A stretch of DNA of 64,000 bases from an uncultured Eubacterium sp. (GTDB lineage: Bacteria > Bacillota > Clostridia > Oscillospirales > CAG-272), in assembly GCA_900544285.1 (NCBI GenBank), contig UQUT01000002.1:1-64000 (forward strand). Reading direction: 5' to 3'. The position numbers and the translations under genes are program-made. The stretch's first letter is position 1. Each line of letters starts with the position of its first letter. Under the pieces are notes generated by a model. The model was not told the DNA's origin. It was given only the letters and a program-made list of their open reading frames with translations, and made no database searches. Below, piece after piece: positions 16,997 to 26,543 of this stretch.

Positions 16997-18889
16997 TCAC
17001 GACCCTGCCAATATATTTTCATCATTCATTTTATAATATTGCGCCTGAACCCGCCAAAGCTCGCTATATTTTCCTCTTTCGTTTTTCAATAACTCACTGT
17101 GAGTTCCGGTTTGGATTATTGAACCATTATCAAAAACAATAATTTTCGTGCAAAACTTACAGGAAGAAAGACGATGGCTTATATATACAGCGGTTTTCCC
17201 TTTAGCCACTCCGTCGAAGCAAGAGTAAACTTCCGCTTCAGAAAATGGATCCAACGCAGCTGTAGGCTCATCCAAAACAATAAATGCGGCGTCTTTATAT
17301 AAAGCTCTGGCAAACACAATTTTTTGTGCTTCTCCGCCAGAAATCTCAACACCGTTGGCATCAAAATTTTTGTAAAGGCAAGTATCTATGCCTTCGGGCA
17401 TTGTATGAAGTCGTTCAGCAAAACCGGCGGTTTCAAGGCACTTTTCAACTTTTTGTCTGTCAAATTTTTTCCCGATTGCCACGTTTTCGGCAAGAGGAAA
17501 AGCAAAAAGTTTAAAGTCCTGAAATACGACCGAAAAAAGTTTCATGTACTCTTTATAATCATATTCGCGAATGTTTTTACCATCCAATAATATTTCTCCG
17601 CACTGTGGATCGTATAAGCGACAAAGCAGTTTGATAAATGTCGTTTTTCCGCTTCCATTCATACCGACTATTGCAATTTTTTCGCCAAATTCAATTTTCA
17701 AATTGACATTTTTGAGTGCATAGTTTTGACATTCAGGATATCTAAAACTCACATTGCGGAATTCAATTGTATGTCGTTCATCATAAAGATCAGGCATACA
17801 CTTCCCACTTAGCATATTATTCTTAATATCCAAATATTCAAACTCTTCATCCAATATTTTTCTAACTCCCCTAACGGTGCCAAAAGCCCATCCGAAAGAG
17901 GATACCGCATTGGAAAGTTGAAGCACTGTCGTTAAATAAAAAACAAAAGTTCCCAATCCAAATGCACCCGAAAGTGCTTTTAGCCCGACAAAACAGCAGG
18001 CAATAAATTTTATTGCGAAATTGAATAAGATATTGCAGAATTCTCTTTTTGCCATTCGATAGTTGATTTTTTTCTGAAATATCGTGCTCTTACTCACGGC
18101 AGCTTCAATGCTGTCGTGTATTATACTGTCAAGATTATATATATTCATTTCCATCGAAAGCTTTGTATCGGTGGGATAGCCTCCGACCTTGCTTGCTAAC
18201 CTCCATGTTTCTGCCCAAAACGAATTCACCTCTCTATAGATTTTATTTCTGCTTTTTTCATACCAGTCTGAATATACAAAAGCTACAATCAATATGAACA
18301 TAAACATTAAAGGCGCCCAAACGGTGTTAACAAAATATAATATTCCGGAATGACTTTCCTTCGTCTGGGACGAAAAGAACGTAAATAATATAACGATGGA
18401 TGTCAACAACGTCGTAACAGCCCCGACCAGATTTTGCCATGTTGAATAATTACTTATACCGACACCTTGGTGAATATCCCAGTCGATTTTTCGTCTGGCG
18501 TCCTTTACCCTGATGTCTTCAAAATAATGATAATCCATCTTTTCGGCACTTTTATTGAAAAAAATTGCCATCACTTTGTCCCACATGCTTTTTCGAATAT
18601 ATCTCCGATTAGCTGTAAAAAGAACCAAAAGATTTATAATCATGTTTGACACAACGACGATTATCGCGTATATGATAAGGTTTTTTATGCTTTCGCCACG
18701 ATAAATGCCGTCAATAACCAATGCGGTGAAAAATGAGTTCACAAAAGGACGTACCCGATCGCTCACAACATTTATAACCTGCATCCAGAAAAATCGCGGG
18801 TCAAGACTATAGTTTATTTTTACCGCTCTGAAGAAAACCTTCATATCATCCCAAAGGCCATGTGAACATTTTTTTAATTTCTTACTCAT
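16997..18889 (-). CDS. ABC exporter half-subunit (membrane domain plus ATPase), last gene of the RiPP-like operon
   Basis: 630 residues. An N-terminal six-helix membrane region (about 1-330) is followed by an ATPase domain with Walker A GMNGSGKTT, signature VEISGGEAQ, Walker B FIVLDEPTAALD and the H-loop YISHR. No C39 leader peptidase is fused. The preferred start is ATG 18,889 (MSKKLKK), overlapping the upstream stop by 8 nt. With the preceding gene it should form a heterodimeric exporter in the cytoplasmic membrane, the likely exporter or self-protection pump for the operon's peptide product. Confidence 0.9.
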   Translation of the reverse strand: MSKKLKKCSHGLWDDMKVFFRAVKINYSLDPRFFWMQVINVVSDRVRPFVNSFFTALVIDGIYRGESIKNLIIYAIIVVVSNMIINLLVLFTANRRYIRKSMWDKVMAIFFNKSAEKMDYHYFEDIRVKDARRKIDWDIHQGVGISNYSTWQNLVGAVTTLLTSIVILFTFFSSQTKESHSGILYFVNTVWAPLMFMFILIVAFVYSDWYEKSRNKIYREVNSFWAETWRLASKVGGYPTDTKLSMEMNIYNLDSIIHDSIEAAVSKSTIFQKKINYRMAKREFCNILFNFAIKFIACCFVGLKALSGAFGLGTFVFYLTTVLQLSNAVSSFGWAFGTVRGVRKILDEEFEYLDIKNNMLSGKCMPDLYDERHTIEFRNVSFRYPECQNYALKNVNLKIEFGEKIAIVGMNGSGKTTFIKLLCRLYDPQCGEILLDGKNIREYDYKEYMKLFSVVFQDFKLFAFPLAENVAIGKKFDRQKVEKCLETAGFAERLHTMPEGIDTCLYKNFDANGVEISGGEAQKIVFARALYKDAAFIVLDEPTAALDPFSEAEVYSCFDGVAKGKTAVYISHRLSSCKFCTKIIVFDNGSIIQTGTHSELLKNERGKYSELWRVQAQYYKMNDENILAGS

Positions 18890-20693
18890 CGCCATGCTCC
18901 GATTCCTCGCTGTAGTACCGACTTTGAACTTTGAACATGTCAGCATACTTTCCGTTGCTTTTCATAAGGTCATTGTGCGTTCCGATCTCAATAATTTCTC
19001 CGTTTTCCATGTGAATGATTTTATCGCAAAATCGCGTTGACGCCAGCCGATGAGAAATAAACAAGGCGGATCCATCATGCGTTATTTTATTAAAGCACAA
19101 ATACATCTCACGTTCTGCAATCGGATCCAAAGCGCTCGTCGGCTCGTCCAACACTAAAAACGGACGTTCCATATAAATCGCACGCGCAAGGGCAAGTTTC
19201 TGCTTTTCTCCTCCGGAAAAATCCACTGCCGCTTTGTGGATTTCTTTATCAAAATAAGCATCTATTCCATCGTTCAAAGAAGATATCTTTTCATAAAGTC
19301 CTGCACTACGGACAGCCATCCACACTTTATCACGATCGATTTTTTTATCATCAGTTGTACAAGCTATGTTCTGGGCGATGGTCAGCGGCATTATGTTTAT
19401 TTCCTGAAAAACGGCAGCAAAAACAGAATAATACTCATTTATGTTATATTCATTCACAGGATGTCCGTTCAGATAGATTTCTCCCTCGGTCGGAACATAA
19501 AGTCCACACATCAATTTAACAAAAGTTGTTTTTCCTGCGCCGTTAATTCCGACCAATGCGACTTTTTCGTTTGGCCCTATTGTCAGGTTCAGATTTTTTA
19601 TGGCGTATTTTGTTGCATTCGGATAACGGAATGACACATTTCGAAATTCTATTTCAATACCGTTTCGGGGAATTGGCAAGCCCATTTCACGGTTTCTGCT
19701 ACTTTTTATTTTTTCTATTTTGCGAATTTCATCAATCTGAAAACTATATTTGTTTATCTCATTGAAATGCTCGGCAAATCCGTTCAATGTATCGGAAAAC
19801 CCAGTAATGGCGGTAAAATAAAGCACAAAATCGCCAACCGTCAAAGCTCCGTCTGCAAATAACACTATAAGGTATATGTAAGCGAAGCCATCTCTGATAA
19901 AACGAAGAAGCTGATGACAAACCCCGACCATAAAAGTACGCCATTGTAGCTTCCCGTGTAATTTTTTATGTCTGAGCATACATTCATCGGTAATCGAATT
20001 AAGCCAGGGAGACATATCATACAGGCGTACTTCTTTGGCATTTGAGAAATCGGTTGATACGTTCGTTACATAATTGAATTTTCTGTCATTGTCCAATAAT
20101 TTTATATTCATCTTATGTTGCAATAAAATCAGCGGTTTCTTTGCCACAAAATGAATAACCGATATTATTATAAGTCCGAATACAATAAGTGGGTGAAGCA
20201 ATGAAATCATCGTTCCAAAAACAGCCATTGAAAGTACGCTTTCCAACATCTTTGAAACAGCCCCAAATTCACCAACTACTGAGCTCGAAGCAAACTTTCT
20301 GTACTGTAAATATGCATTCTTGTATTCAGGAGATTCCATTTTATCGTAATCCGCCGAAAAAAGAGGGGCAAATGATTTAAGATATAGCTTATAGCACAGT
20401 TTAATATTCAGCAGATAACTGCAAATATGACCAACAATAAGGTTTATCGAACTGATTAATAAGCCAAGGATCACGATTCCCAATATGATAAGGACGATTA
20501 CATCAATCCCCTCTTTGCTTTCAAAAGTGTCGAGAAAGAGTTTGTTTTCATATGCTATATATAAAGACGACGCCAAAGAAGTAAATAGCAATAAAACCCG
20601 CATGATAAGAATTCTCTTATCAGCGGAAAAGATTATCTTCAAAGAATATGTAAAATTTTTAAAAACAGAAATTTTACTTTTTTCTCTCATCAT
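18882..20693 (-). CDS. ABC exporter half-subunit (membrane domain plus ATPase)
   Basis: 603 residues with a membrane domain (about 1-320) and an ATPase: Walker A GINGAGKTT, Walker B FLVLDEPTSALD, a signature region reading DFSGGEKQK, and LFISHRLAS. It has the same layout as the following gene but is clearly divergent, so the pair is probably heterodimeric. ATG 20,693 follows AAAGGACG. It is preceded by the MutS-like gene with a 60-bp gap and overlaps the next gene, which supports a single transcript. Confidence 0.9.
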   Translation of the reverse strand: MMREKSKISVFKNFTYSLKIIFSADKRILIMRVLLLFTSLASSLYIAYENKLFLDTFESKEGIDVIVLIILGIVILGLLISSINLIVGHICSYLLNIKLCYKLYLKSFAPLFSADYDKMESPEYKNAYLQYRKFASSSVVGEFGAVSKMLESVLSMAVFGTMISLLHPLIVFGLIIISVIHFVAKKPLILLQHKMNIKLLDNDRKFNYVTNVSTDFSNAKEVRLYDMSPWLNSITDECMLRHKKLHGKLQWRTFMVGVCHQLLRFIRDGFAYIYLIVLFADGALTVGDFVLYFTAITGFSDTLNGFAEHFNEINKYSFQIDEIRKIEKIKSSRNREMGLPIPRNGIEIEFRNVSFRYPNATKYAIKNLNLTIGPNEKVALVGINGAGKTTFVKLMCGLYVPTEGEIYLNGHPVNEYNINEYYSVFAAVFQEINIMPLTIAQNIACTTDDKKIDRDKVWMAVRSAGLYEKISSLNDGIDAYFDKEIHKAAVDFSGGEKQKLALARAIYMERPFLVLDEPTSALDPIAEREMYLCFNKITHDGSALFISHRLASTRFCDKIIHMENGEIIEIGTHNDLMKSNGKYADMFKVQSRYYSEESEHGDE

Positions 20694-20753
20694 TCACACG
20701 TCCTTTGTTCCCGACAGATGAACCTTTTAACCGCGCACACACTCTCACAAATC

Positions 20754-22280
20754 TCAAAGTAAAAATTCCATACTATACTTTTCGAAAATATCCATAGCGG
20801 CACTGCCATAATCACATTTGCTCCTTGCTATTTTGTAGCTTCTGCGACCACCGTAATATTCAACGCTCAAAAAGTCAACCTTGCTTTTGGCGTTTTTGTC
20901 AGTGTTCACAGACGGCGCACTTTCAACCAACTCGTGAATGTGTGTGGCATATATCAAGCAACATCCCTTTTTTGAAAAATATTCAATAATTTTTTGCGCG
21001 ACCACAAAAGCATCATAAGAGCTTGTCGTCGAAAAAACCTCATCAAACAAAACCAGGCTCTTTTCCGAGACAACTCTGCATATGTCAGAAATTACTCTGC
21101 ACTCACTTTCAAAGCTGCCCCTGGTCTTATCTTTTATATTATTGCGGAAGCAGGAATATATTTCGTTAAAAACAATCATTTCGGCCTTAATTGCCGTAAT
21201 CGGTAATCCAAGCTGAAACAATACCTGTGCAATACCGACAGAGCGCAAATAGACACTCTTACCACCGCTATTTGCGCCTGCCAAAATAAACAATTTGCCG
21301 TTATTGTCAAAAAACACATCGTTTGAAACGATTTCGTTTTTGCGTTTATAAGAGGTTAGCTCAGGATTATAAAGATTTGAAATATACTGTTGTTCGCTTA
21401 TCGTCGGAGTGCAAAGCGGTAATCCTTTTGCCTTCATACTCAAAATATAGTTGTTGCATATATCAATAAATTCTATCTCGTCAGAAAGCTCAAACAAAAA
21501 CTCCGAGGACTCAATAAACTGTTTATACAGTATCTTCCTTATTTTTTTTAGACTTCCTTTTAATATTTCGTTGAGCGCATGATAAAGATGAACATTCAGC
21601 GCAAGAAGTGATGGGTCTGCAGCTTTGGATTCCTTTATTTCCAAAGGAGCAATACATATGAGATTTTTATTGTTGCTTTTTGATGAGAACAATTTATCAA
21701 ACAGCGTATTCGTTACGCACGGTTCAGTATCGACCGAAATTATACCCGCTTCAATCGGAGCAAGCTGCGCATTAAGGTTCATTCCAATCGTCACACTTCT
21801 TATATCACGCAGCTTCTCATCCATCTCGCCCATATACTTTTTTGCATTTTTATACCATTCGCTTTGCTGAACCGAATCTGCTTTTTTAAACAATTCGCGC
21901 AATTTTGGATTTTTTGTTTCTGACAATCTATCACATATCAGATCTATGCTTTCTGTAAAGAAGCAAAATTCCCGGAAAGAATAAAACAATGTTTCTCCGC
22001 TACTCATATCCGACGTAATTTTCAAGGCATTATTTTTACATTCGTTCATGTTCTTAATATTTTCCCGAAGAGAACTGAAAAAAGAAACAAGGGTGCTGTC
22101 TTGGGAAATTGCATCAAACAACAACTGACGCTCCTCAATTGTATTACGGTCATTAGTTATAAATTTTTCAACCAAGCGGCATTCATTGGAATCGACAAAA
22201 AATCCAATTCCAACGTCCGATAAAAATGATCTGCCTATTTTCACGCGAGAACCACATTCGCGGTTTAAGATGCTTAGCAT
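20754..22280 (-). CDS. MutS-like ATPase in a peptide biosynthesis operon
   Basis: 508 residues. The C-terminal third is a MutS-type ABC ATPase: Walker A GANSGGKSVYLRSVG (about 335-349), the signature-like RGSFESE and Walker B LVLFDEVFST. The N-terminal part is helical, like the MutS core/lever (domain III), and mismatch-recognition domain I is missing. It is therefore unlikely to be a general mismatch-repair protein. It starts after AAGGAG, 90 bp downstream of the precursor peptide gene and directly before the exporter genes. Its role in peptide production or immunity is unknown. Confidence 0.85.
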   Translation of the reverse strand: MLSILNRECGSRVKIGRSFLSDVGIGFFVDSNECRLVEKFITNDRNTIEERQLLFDAISQDSTLVSFFSSLRENIKNMNECKNNALKITSDMSSGETLFYSFREFCFFTESIDLICDRLSETKNPKLRELFKKADSVQQSEWYKNAKKYMGEMDEKLRDIRSVTIGMNLNAQLAPIEAGIISVDTEPCVTNTLFDKLFSSKSNNKNLICIAPLEIKESKAADPSLLALNVHLYHALNEILKGSLKKIRKILYKQFIESSEFLFELSDEIEFIDICNNYILSMKAKGLPLCTPTISEQQYISNLYNPELTSYKRKNEIVSNDVFFDNNGKLFILAGANSGGKSVYLRSVGIAQVLFQLGLPITAIKAEMIVFNEIYSCFRNNIKDKTRGSFESECRVISDICRVVSEKSLVLFDEVFSTTSSYDAFVVAQKIIEYFSKKGCCLIYATHIHELVESAPSVNTDKNAKSKVDFLSVEYYGGRRSYKIARSKCDYGSAAMDIFEKYSMEFLL

Positions 22281-22303
22281 GTCAATGTCTCCTTATCTGC
22301 TTC

Positions 22304-22592
22304 AGTTTGCCAATTGCAACATATTGAGTTTATTTCTTAATTATTTTTGTGTTTTGTCGGTTTTTTTACCTTACGGTTTCGGAACCGGAATGGGAACATA
22401 GGTGTCGCCGGGCGAACAAGAATTTGCAATCAAATAACATCCTTCGCCATAAAGCATACATACCCCACGGCCAAGTTCGTCGCCATAAAGTTTTACTCTG
22501 GGATCAAAATTTTTGCGCGGTTTCATAAGTTTCTTATTTTTTTCCATCGTATTCCTCCTTTTAGATGTTATATATGTTGCAATTGGCAAACT
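22304..22592. repeat. Perfect 21-bp inverted repeat bracketing the precursor gene
   Basis: The left arm is 22,304-22,324 (GTTTGCCAATTGCAACATAT from 22,305) and the right arm 22,572-22,592; each is the exact reverse complement of the other, with three more paired bases beyond a single outer mismatch. The 247 bp between them contain only the precursor peptide gene and its ribosome-binding site. The right arm overlaps the stop codon of the membrane-protein gene. No recombinase is encoded nearby. Confidence 0.92.
22371..22547 (-). CDS. Precursor-like peptide of a RiPP locus
   Basis: 58 residues from ATG 22,547, which follows AAAGGAGGAATACG; an upstream in-frame start has no such site. The first ~20 residues are basic and leader-like (MEKNKKLMKPRKNFDPRVKL). 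The rest holds three Cys (GVCMLYGEGCYLI and ANSCSPGD) and a Pro-rich end (TYVPIPVPKP). It lies in the same operon as a SPASM radical SAM enzyme, a protease and exporters, so it is the obvious substrate. I infer thioether or related Cys crosslinks because SPASM maturases commonly make them. The core boundary is not visible and the peptide matches no class I know. Confidence 0.75.
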   Translation of the reverse strand: MEKNKKLMKPRKNFDPRVKLYGDELGRGVCMLYGEGCYLIANSCSPGDTYVPIPVPKP

Positions 22593-22980
22593 AAAGTATC
22601 TGAGTGACTACAAACCATATTGCTTTTCTGATATATATGGAAATTATTGATTCCACAACAATTACAAAACAAGAATATAAAACAACTTTACATTTTGAAA
22701 CATTGTATTTTTCCATGCATTTAAGTCCGATATAAAACCTGTACAGGCAATATGCCCATACCGGAACCATCGGAATTATCAATAGGTGGAAAGACAATAA
22801 AGTGCATATGAAAAACCACCCATAAAACCTAAAGAGCGTTGTAATGATAAGCTTTTGTGGCTTATTTATGTAATAGGAATCCATCCCAACCACATCGTTG
22901 AGTAAACTAACATCATTCCATGGTTTTCTTTGACCGTTTCTCACCTTATAAATCCGATTCCTTTCCTTTTGGAGAAGCAA
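22591..22980 (-). CDS. Small membrane protein of the peptide operon
   Basis: Up to 129 residues with three hydrophobic helices (near 45-65, 68-88 and 100-122). The start is unclear: TTG 22,980 has no ribosome-binding site, whereas a GTG 12 codons later follows AGGAAAGG. Possible roles are product immunity or help in export; nothing in the sequence decides. It lies between the radical SAM gene and the precursor gene. Confidence 0.6.
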   Translation of the reverse strand: MLLQKERNRIYKVRNGQRKPWNDVSLLNDVVGMDSYYINKPQKLIITTLFRFYGWFFICTLLSFHLLIIPMVPVWAYCLYRFYIGLKCMEKYNVSKCKVVLYSCFVIVVESIISIYIRKAIWFVVTQIL

Positions 22981-23011
22981 AGATGATTTGTCTGATTATC
23001 TTTACATCACC

Positions 23012-24388
23012 TCAAAATCTTGTATAATTACCGTGGCAATATGTCAAAGCTATAAGACGTCTTACTATATGTCCATATAAATCGCTACACCAGGACTGAC
23101 TTCTTACTTTCATTGGACAACCTATACCTTTGCAACACGGGAAAAGATTGCACGATTTGCATTTCTGTTCAATGTTTCCGAAGTCCCATAGCCTGCTCTT
23201 ATCGGCATCAATATCAAACCGCCCGGTCTCGATGTTAACGCGCCCGATCACATTATAGTCCGCATCCAGATTAACCTGGCACTTTAATATTTCCCCTTCC
23301 GGATTGATAGTCATTGTAGATTTATACCCAGCGCCGCAGATAAAAGACCCATTGACAAGCGCTTCAAGTTCAGACTCTATGTTCTTTTTCAAACGCTCAT
23401 CTTTGCGAATTGATTGCGGAATGATATCATCGACAATGGTTTCGTTCTCTTTGGTTACCGACAACGGCAATTTATCAAGAGGCGACAGGTTGTCACTGAA
23501 GGCAACATCCAAAATATCATCTTTCAGGCACTCCTCGTCTGTTCCGTTCCATGCAATTCTTGGCAAATAGCTATATCTGTCGTCATCAAGGAAGGTCTTC
23601 TTCAATATTTCCTCCCATTCTGACTTGTTGGCTACGGTTCTTTTTGTAAAATTTGTTCTTATGGTAAAGTGAACAAGGTGACTTTTCTCGCGCTCTTTTA
23701 TCTCCTTCAAGTTGTTCATTATAACGCTGTATGTATCGCCGCCGTTGAGCTCGCTTATTCTATAATGGTTATGATCCTCTTTAACTCCGTCTATAGTGAC
23801 TGTGAAACTGACTATATTACAGAGCCGCATCTTCAGATAGGTAGGATAGGTCAGGTTATACCCGTTTGTGGTCATTGATGCCATATACGATTTTTTCTTT
23901 TTGCTACATATGCCCATCAATTTTTTGCTTAAATATTCTATCGTTGGTATGTATAGCAGTGGCTCTCCACCATACCAATTTACAAACAGTGATTCATAAC
24001 CATCAATTATTTTGTCCACAGATTCAACCAGCGCGTCTTGGGTTGTTTGAGACATAAAGTTGGTTTTGTGGTGTTCAAAACAGTATATGCATCTGAAATT
24101 ACAGTTCTCAGTTGGCATAATTGTAAGATGAAGCACCTTGCCGTTGCCGATGTCTTTGGTAGAATTATCCGAAGCCTCTTTGTCACAAACGACAAATTGG
24201 TCATCAATCAATCTTTTCATTATTTTTTTCTCAATATCCGAGTTTGCGGATAGTTCATGATAAACCGTGTTGAATATACCACGCATGTCCGGACTTACAC
24301 ATATGTATTTTGCATTGGCGGTGTTAAAAAGTATCAATGTCCCATCAAACTTTTCATATTCAACCACATTGTTTGCTATCGAATGCAT
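23012..24388 (-). CDS. SPASM-domain radical SAM peptide maturase
   Basis: 458 residues. An N-terminal ~80-residue part resembles the PqqD-like leader-recognition fold. The radical SAM cluster motif is C96-x3-C100-x2-C103 (ENCNFRCIYC), followed by the WYGGEPLL motif. The C-terminal SPASM region has CGAGYKSTMTINPEG, then CKSC, CC and GCP, enough cysteines for two auxiliary [4Fe-4S] clusters. Such enzymes form Cys-derived thioether or C-C bonds in RiPP precursors. ATG 24,388 follows AAGGAGG. The operon supplies a matching precursor, protease and exporters. Confidence 0.92.
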   Translation of the reverse strand: MHSIANNVVEYEKFDGTLILFNTANAKYICVSPDMRGIFNTVYHELSANSDIEKKIMKRLIDDQFVVCDKEASDNSTKDIGNGKVLHLTIMPTENCNFRCIYCFEHHKTNFMSQTTQDALVESVDKIIDGYESLFVNWYGGEPLLYIPTIEYLSKKLMGICSKKKKSYMASMTTNGYNLTYPTYLKMRLCNIVSFTVTIDGVKEDHNHYRISELNGGDTYSVIMNNLKEIKEREKSHLVHFTIRTNFTKRTVANKSEWEEILKKTFLDDDRYSYLPRIAWNGTDEECLKDDILDVAFSDNLSPLDKLPLSVTKENETIVDDIIPQSIRKDERLKKNIESELEALVNGSFICGAGYKSTMTINPEGEILKCQVNLDADYNVIGRVNIETGRFDIDADKSRLWDFGNIEQKCKSCNLFPCCKGIGCPMKVRSQSWCSDLYGHIVRRLIALTYCHGNYTRF

Positions 24389-24405
24389 TTTATCCTCCTT
24401 GTAAA

Positions 24406-26241
24406 TCAGTCACTACCGAAATACTCTTTAATTATAGATACTAATAGCCCGTAATTACAACAATCGTTGATAATTACCGGCAGCTTCAGATCTGCTTTGA
24501 GCATTTTTATAAATTCCTCGGTTTCACTTGACGAGGAAAGATTTTGGTCTTTTGAGAAATTGTTTTTATTAAGGACCGGAAACACGACAACCGCTATTAC
24601 CTTTGAATAACCTATGCTCTCTATGAAATTGATCGTGTGAACAATGTACTCTTCGGTATCAAACAAGTTAACGCACAATATCACCGCGTCAGGATGTGTT
24701 GCGACAAGAAAATCGTATTGATTGAACAAAAGGTTATTTATGTTTATAATGTCGTACGGAACAGTTCCCGCCTGGCTTCCGACCATAAGCAAGTCACATC
24801 CGTCCTTTTCGGCATTCCACAGTGCTTCGTTCAAAAGACGAACTGACTCAATTGTCGTTGTTTTTATTGTCCCGCCATAACCCATTGCATGCACATAATC
24901 ATACCCGAAAAGATATCCCGAAGGCTCTGTGGCGATTCCTCCGATTCGATATTCCTCCTCTTCCATCAATGACTTGATGCCAAGCTGAAGAGTATATTTT
25001 CCCTGCTTTGAGCTCGTTCCGAAAACGCCTAGAACCGGCGTAGATAAGACTCTCAGTTTGCCGAAATAATTATTGCCCTTGCAACAATCCTCGGAATACG
25101 GATAAAAAATGGTCTCGTGAGGATAATTGCCCAAATATCCGCTTATATCATCGAAAGCATACATTTTTTTGCCGTGAGTCAAACACTTTTTGATCGTCTC
25201 GTCCAAAATGTCGACCTTTGCCATATCGGAATATTCCTTGCAATGCCCACATATAAGGAGATCAAAATCGGACGTCCAGTCAATATCCGAATATCCGTGC
25301 AATATCCTGTCATTTTCAATGTGCGGATATAAATCGCTTATTCTGCAATTTTTATTGAACGACAGGTCAAAGTCATAATAGCCAACAATTTCAAAAGGAA
25401 GCATTTTTTCAAATTTGGCAATTGACATTACTTCCTTGTTAAATGGGAAGACTATTGCCTTTTGTACTCCTTCCAAAAAAGACGCGTAATCCTCTTTAAC
25501 AGAGCGGGAGGTCCTTCCGTCTTTAAAACAGACAACCTGATTTGAGACAGATCTCAGAAAATCCAGAGCTCGCTTATAATTGTCCGAACAATCATTCTGT
25601 GTCAGACAGCTTATCACCAAAGACGATATATAAGCGGTTGCAAAGCTGGCACCCTTTACAAGAATCTCCTTTTTCATGTGGTCAACCGTACGATAATATG
25701 TATCCATGCATATCACGTTAACAATTCCGTTTTCAACAAAAAATATTTTTCCGTTGCCTTCGCCGCAAGACATACAGTCGATTCCTATAACATTTGGTAA
25801 CGCCGCAGGATAAGATATTGCACCTAAATTATCAAATGCAGATATGACGACCATGTTTTTTGCTTTCAAGACGTCAAATAGCGATAGCATATAATTATAG
25901 TTATCGACTGTAACAAGTCCCATACTTATGTTCACAACCCTGGACTTTATGTTATGGGCGATAATATAATTGACAGCTTCAAGCAGAACATCACATCCAA
26001 AGCCATCATAACTGTCGCACGTCTTTATAACAAATACCTTGAGCTGTTTTTTGTTGCTGTTTCTCGAAATAATATTAACAATTTCAGTCCCATGCCCTAT
26101 TTTGTCTTCAATGTCAGTTGCACAGCCATTTCCGGACAAATTGACACCATCTACAATTATGTTATCTTTCGATGATTCAAAGTACCCGCTGTCTATGACA
26201 ATAACATCATAGACTGTCTTCGATTCAATTTCCGCTGTCAT
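24406..26241 (-). CDS. Subtilisin-like peptidase fused to a DUF1611-like P-loop domain
   Basis: 611 residues. Residues 1-230 are a compact S8 peptidase domain with a complete set of active-site positions: D17 in VIDSG, H50 in GHGTE, oxyanion N138 and S199 in KGASFA. It lacks a signal peptide and should be cytosolic. Residues about 290-610 resemble DUF1611 proteins: a domain starting near DLLICGH and a P-loop GTSSKQGKYT, then EPSGYLFGYD and VGSQAGTVPYD. DUF1611 relatives act in amino-acid epimer/ligase contexts. The gene overlaps the ACP gene by 17 nt. It is a candidate leader protease with an added nucleotide-dependent activity; I know of no described protein with this architecture. Confidence 0.85.
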   Translation of the reverse strand: MTAEIESKTVYDVIVIDSGYFESSKDNIIVDGVNLSGNGCATDIEDKIGHGTEIVNIISRNSNKKQLKVFVIKTCDSYDGFGCDVLLEAVNYIIAHNIKSRVVNISMGLVTVDNYNYMLSLFDVLKAKNMVVISAFDNLGAISYPAALPNVIGIDCMSCGEGNGKIFFVENGIVNVICMDTYYRTVDHMKKEILVKGASFATAYISSLVISCLTQNDCSDNYKRALDFLRSVSNQVVCFKDGRTSRSVKEDYASFLEGVQKAIVFPFNKEVMSIAKFEKMLPFEIVGYYDFDLSFNKNCRISDLYPHIENDRILHGYSDIDWTSDFDLLICGHCKEYSDMAKVDILDETIKKCLTHGKKMYAFDDISGYLGNYPHETIFYPYSEDCCKGNNYFGKLRVLSTPVLGVFGTSSKQGKYTLQLGIKSLMEEEEYRIGGIATEPSGYLFGYDYVHAMGYGGTIKTTTIESVRLLNEALWNAEKDGCDLLMVGSQAGTVPYDIININNLLFNQYDFLVATHPDAVILCVNLFDTEEYIVHTINFIESIGYSKVIAVVVFPVLNKNNFSKDQNLSSSSETEEFIKMLKADLKLPVIINDCCNYGLLVSIIKEYFGSD

Positions 26242-26479
26242 TTTTCAAGGTAAATATCAAATCGGAAAGGACTTCTGCATTTTGCAACGTGTCTATTTTT
26301 ATAAACTTATCAGGCAGCGATATTTTGAACGCATTTTCCAATCTGACAAAAACACTCATCGCCGTCAAAGAGCTGATATTGTCCATGTACATTTTTTCAG
26401 CCATGCCGCTATCGTCTATGTCTATTCCGGCCTCGTTCATGATCCTGACGACTTCATTCTTGATTTCCTGCTTGTTCAT
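26225..26479 (-). CDS. Acyl carrier protein
   Basis: 84 residues from ATG 26,479, which follows GGAGG by 7 nt. Helical, with the carrier-protein centre YMDNISSLTAMSVF; the Ser-Leu-Thr matches the phosphopantetheine site (usually DSL), though the preceding Asp is replaced by Ser. It would carry an acyl or aminoacyl group as a thioester. A free carrier protein in a radical SAM peptide operon suggests that a fatty-acyl or amino-acid unit is attached to the product, perhaps by the BtrH-like protein encoded upstream. Confidence 0.8.
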   Translation of the reverse strand: MNKQEIKNEVVRIMNEAGIDIDDSGMAEKMYMDNISSLTAMSVFVRLENAFKISLPDKFIKIDTLQNAEVLSDLIFTLKNDSGN

Positions 26480-26543
26480 TTTTCTGCCTCCGTTCATTTT
26501 AATGTTTTCAACATATAGCAACTCATGCTATGCATTTTTTGTC

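Noticed and set aside
22304..22592. Miniature transposon (MITE) carrying the precursor
   Set aside because: Not excluded, but no target-site duplication is visible at the outer edges and no other copy occurs in the window, so the call is left as an inverted repeat of unknown role.
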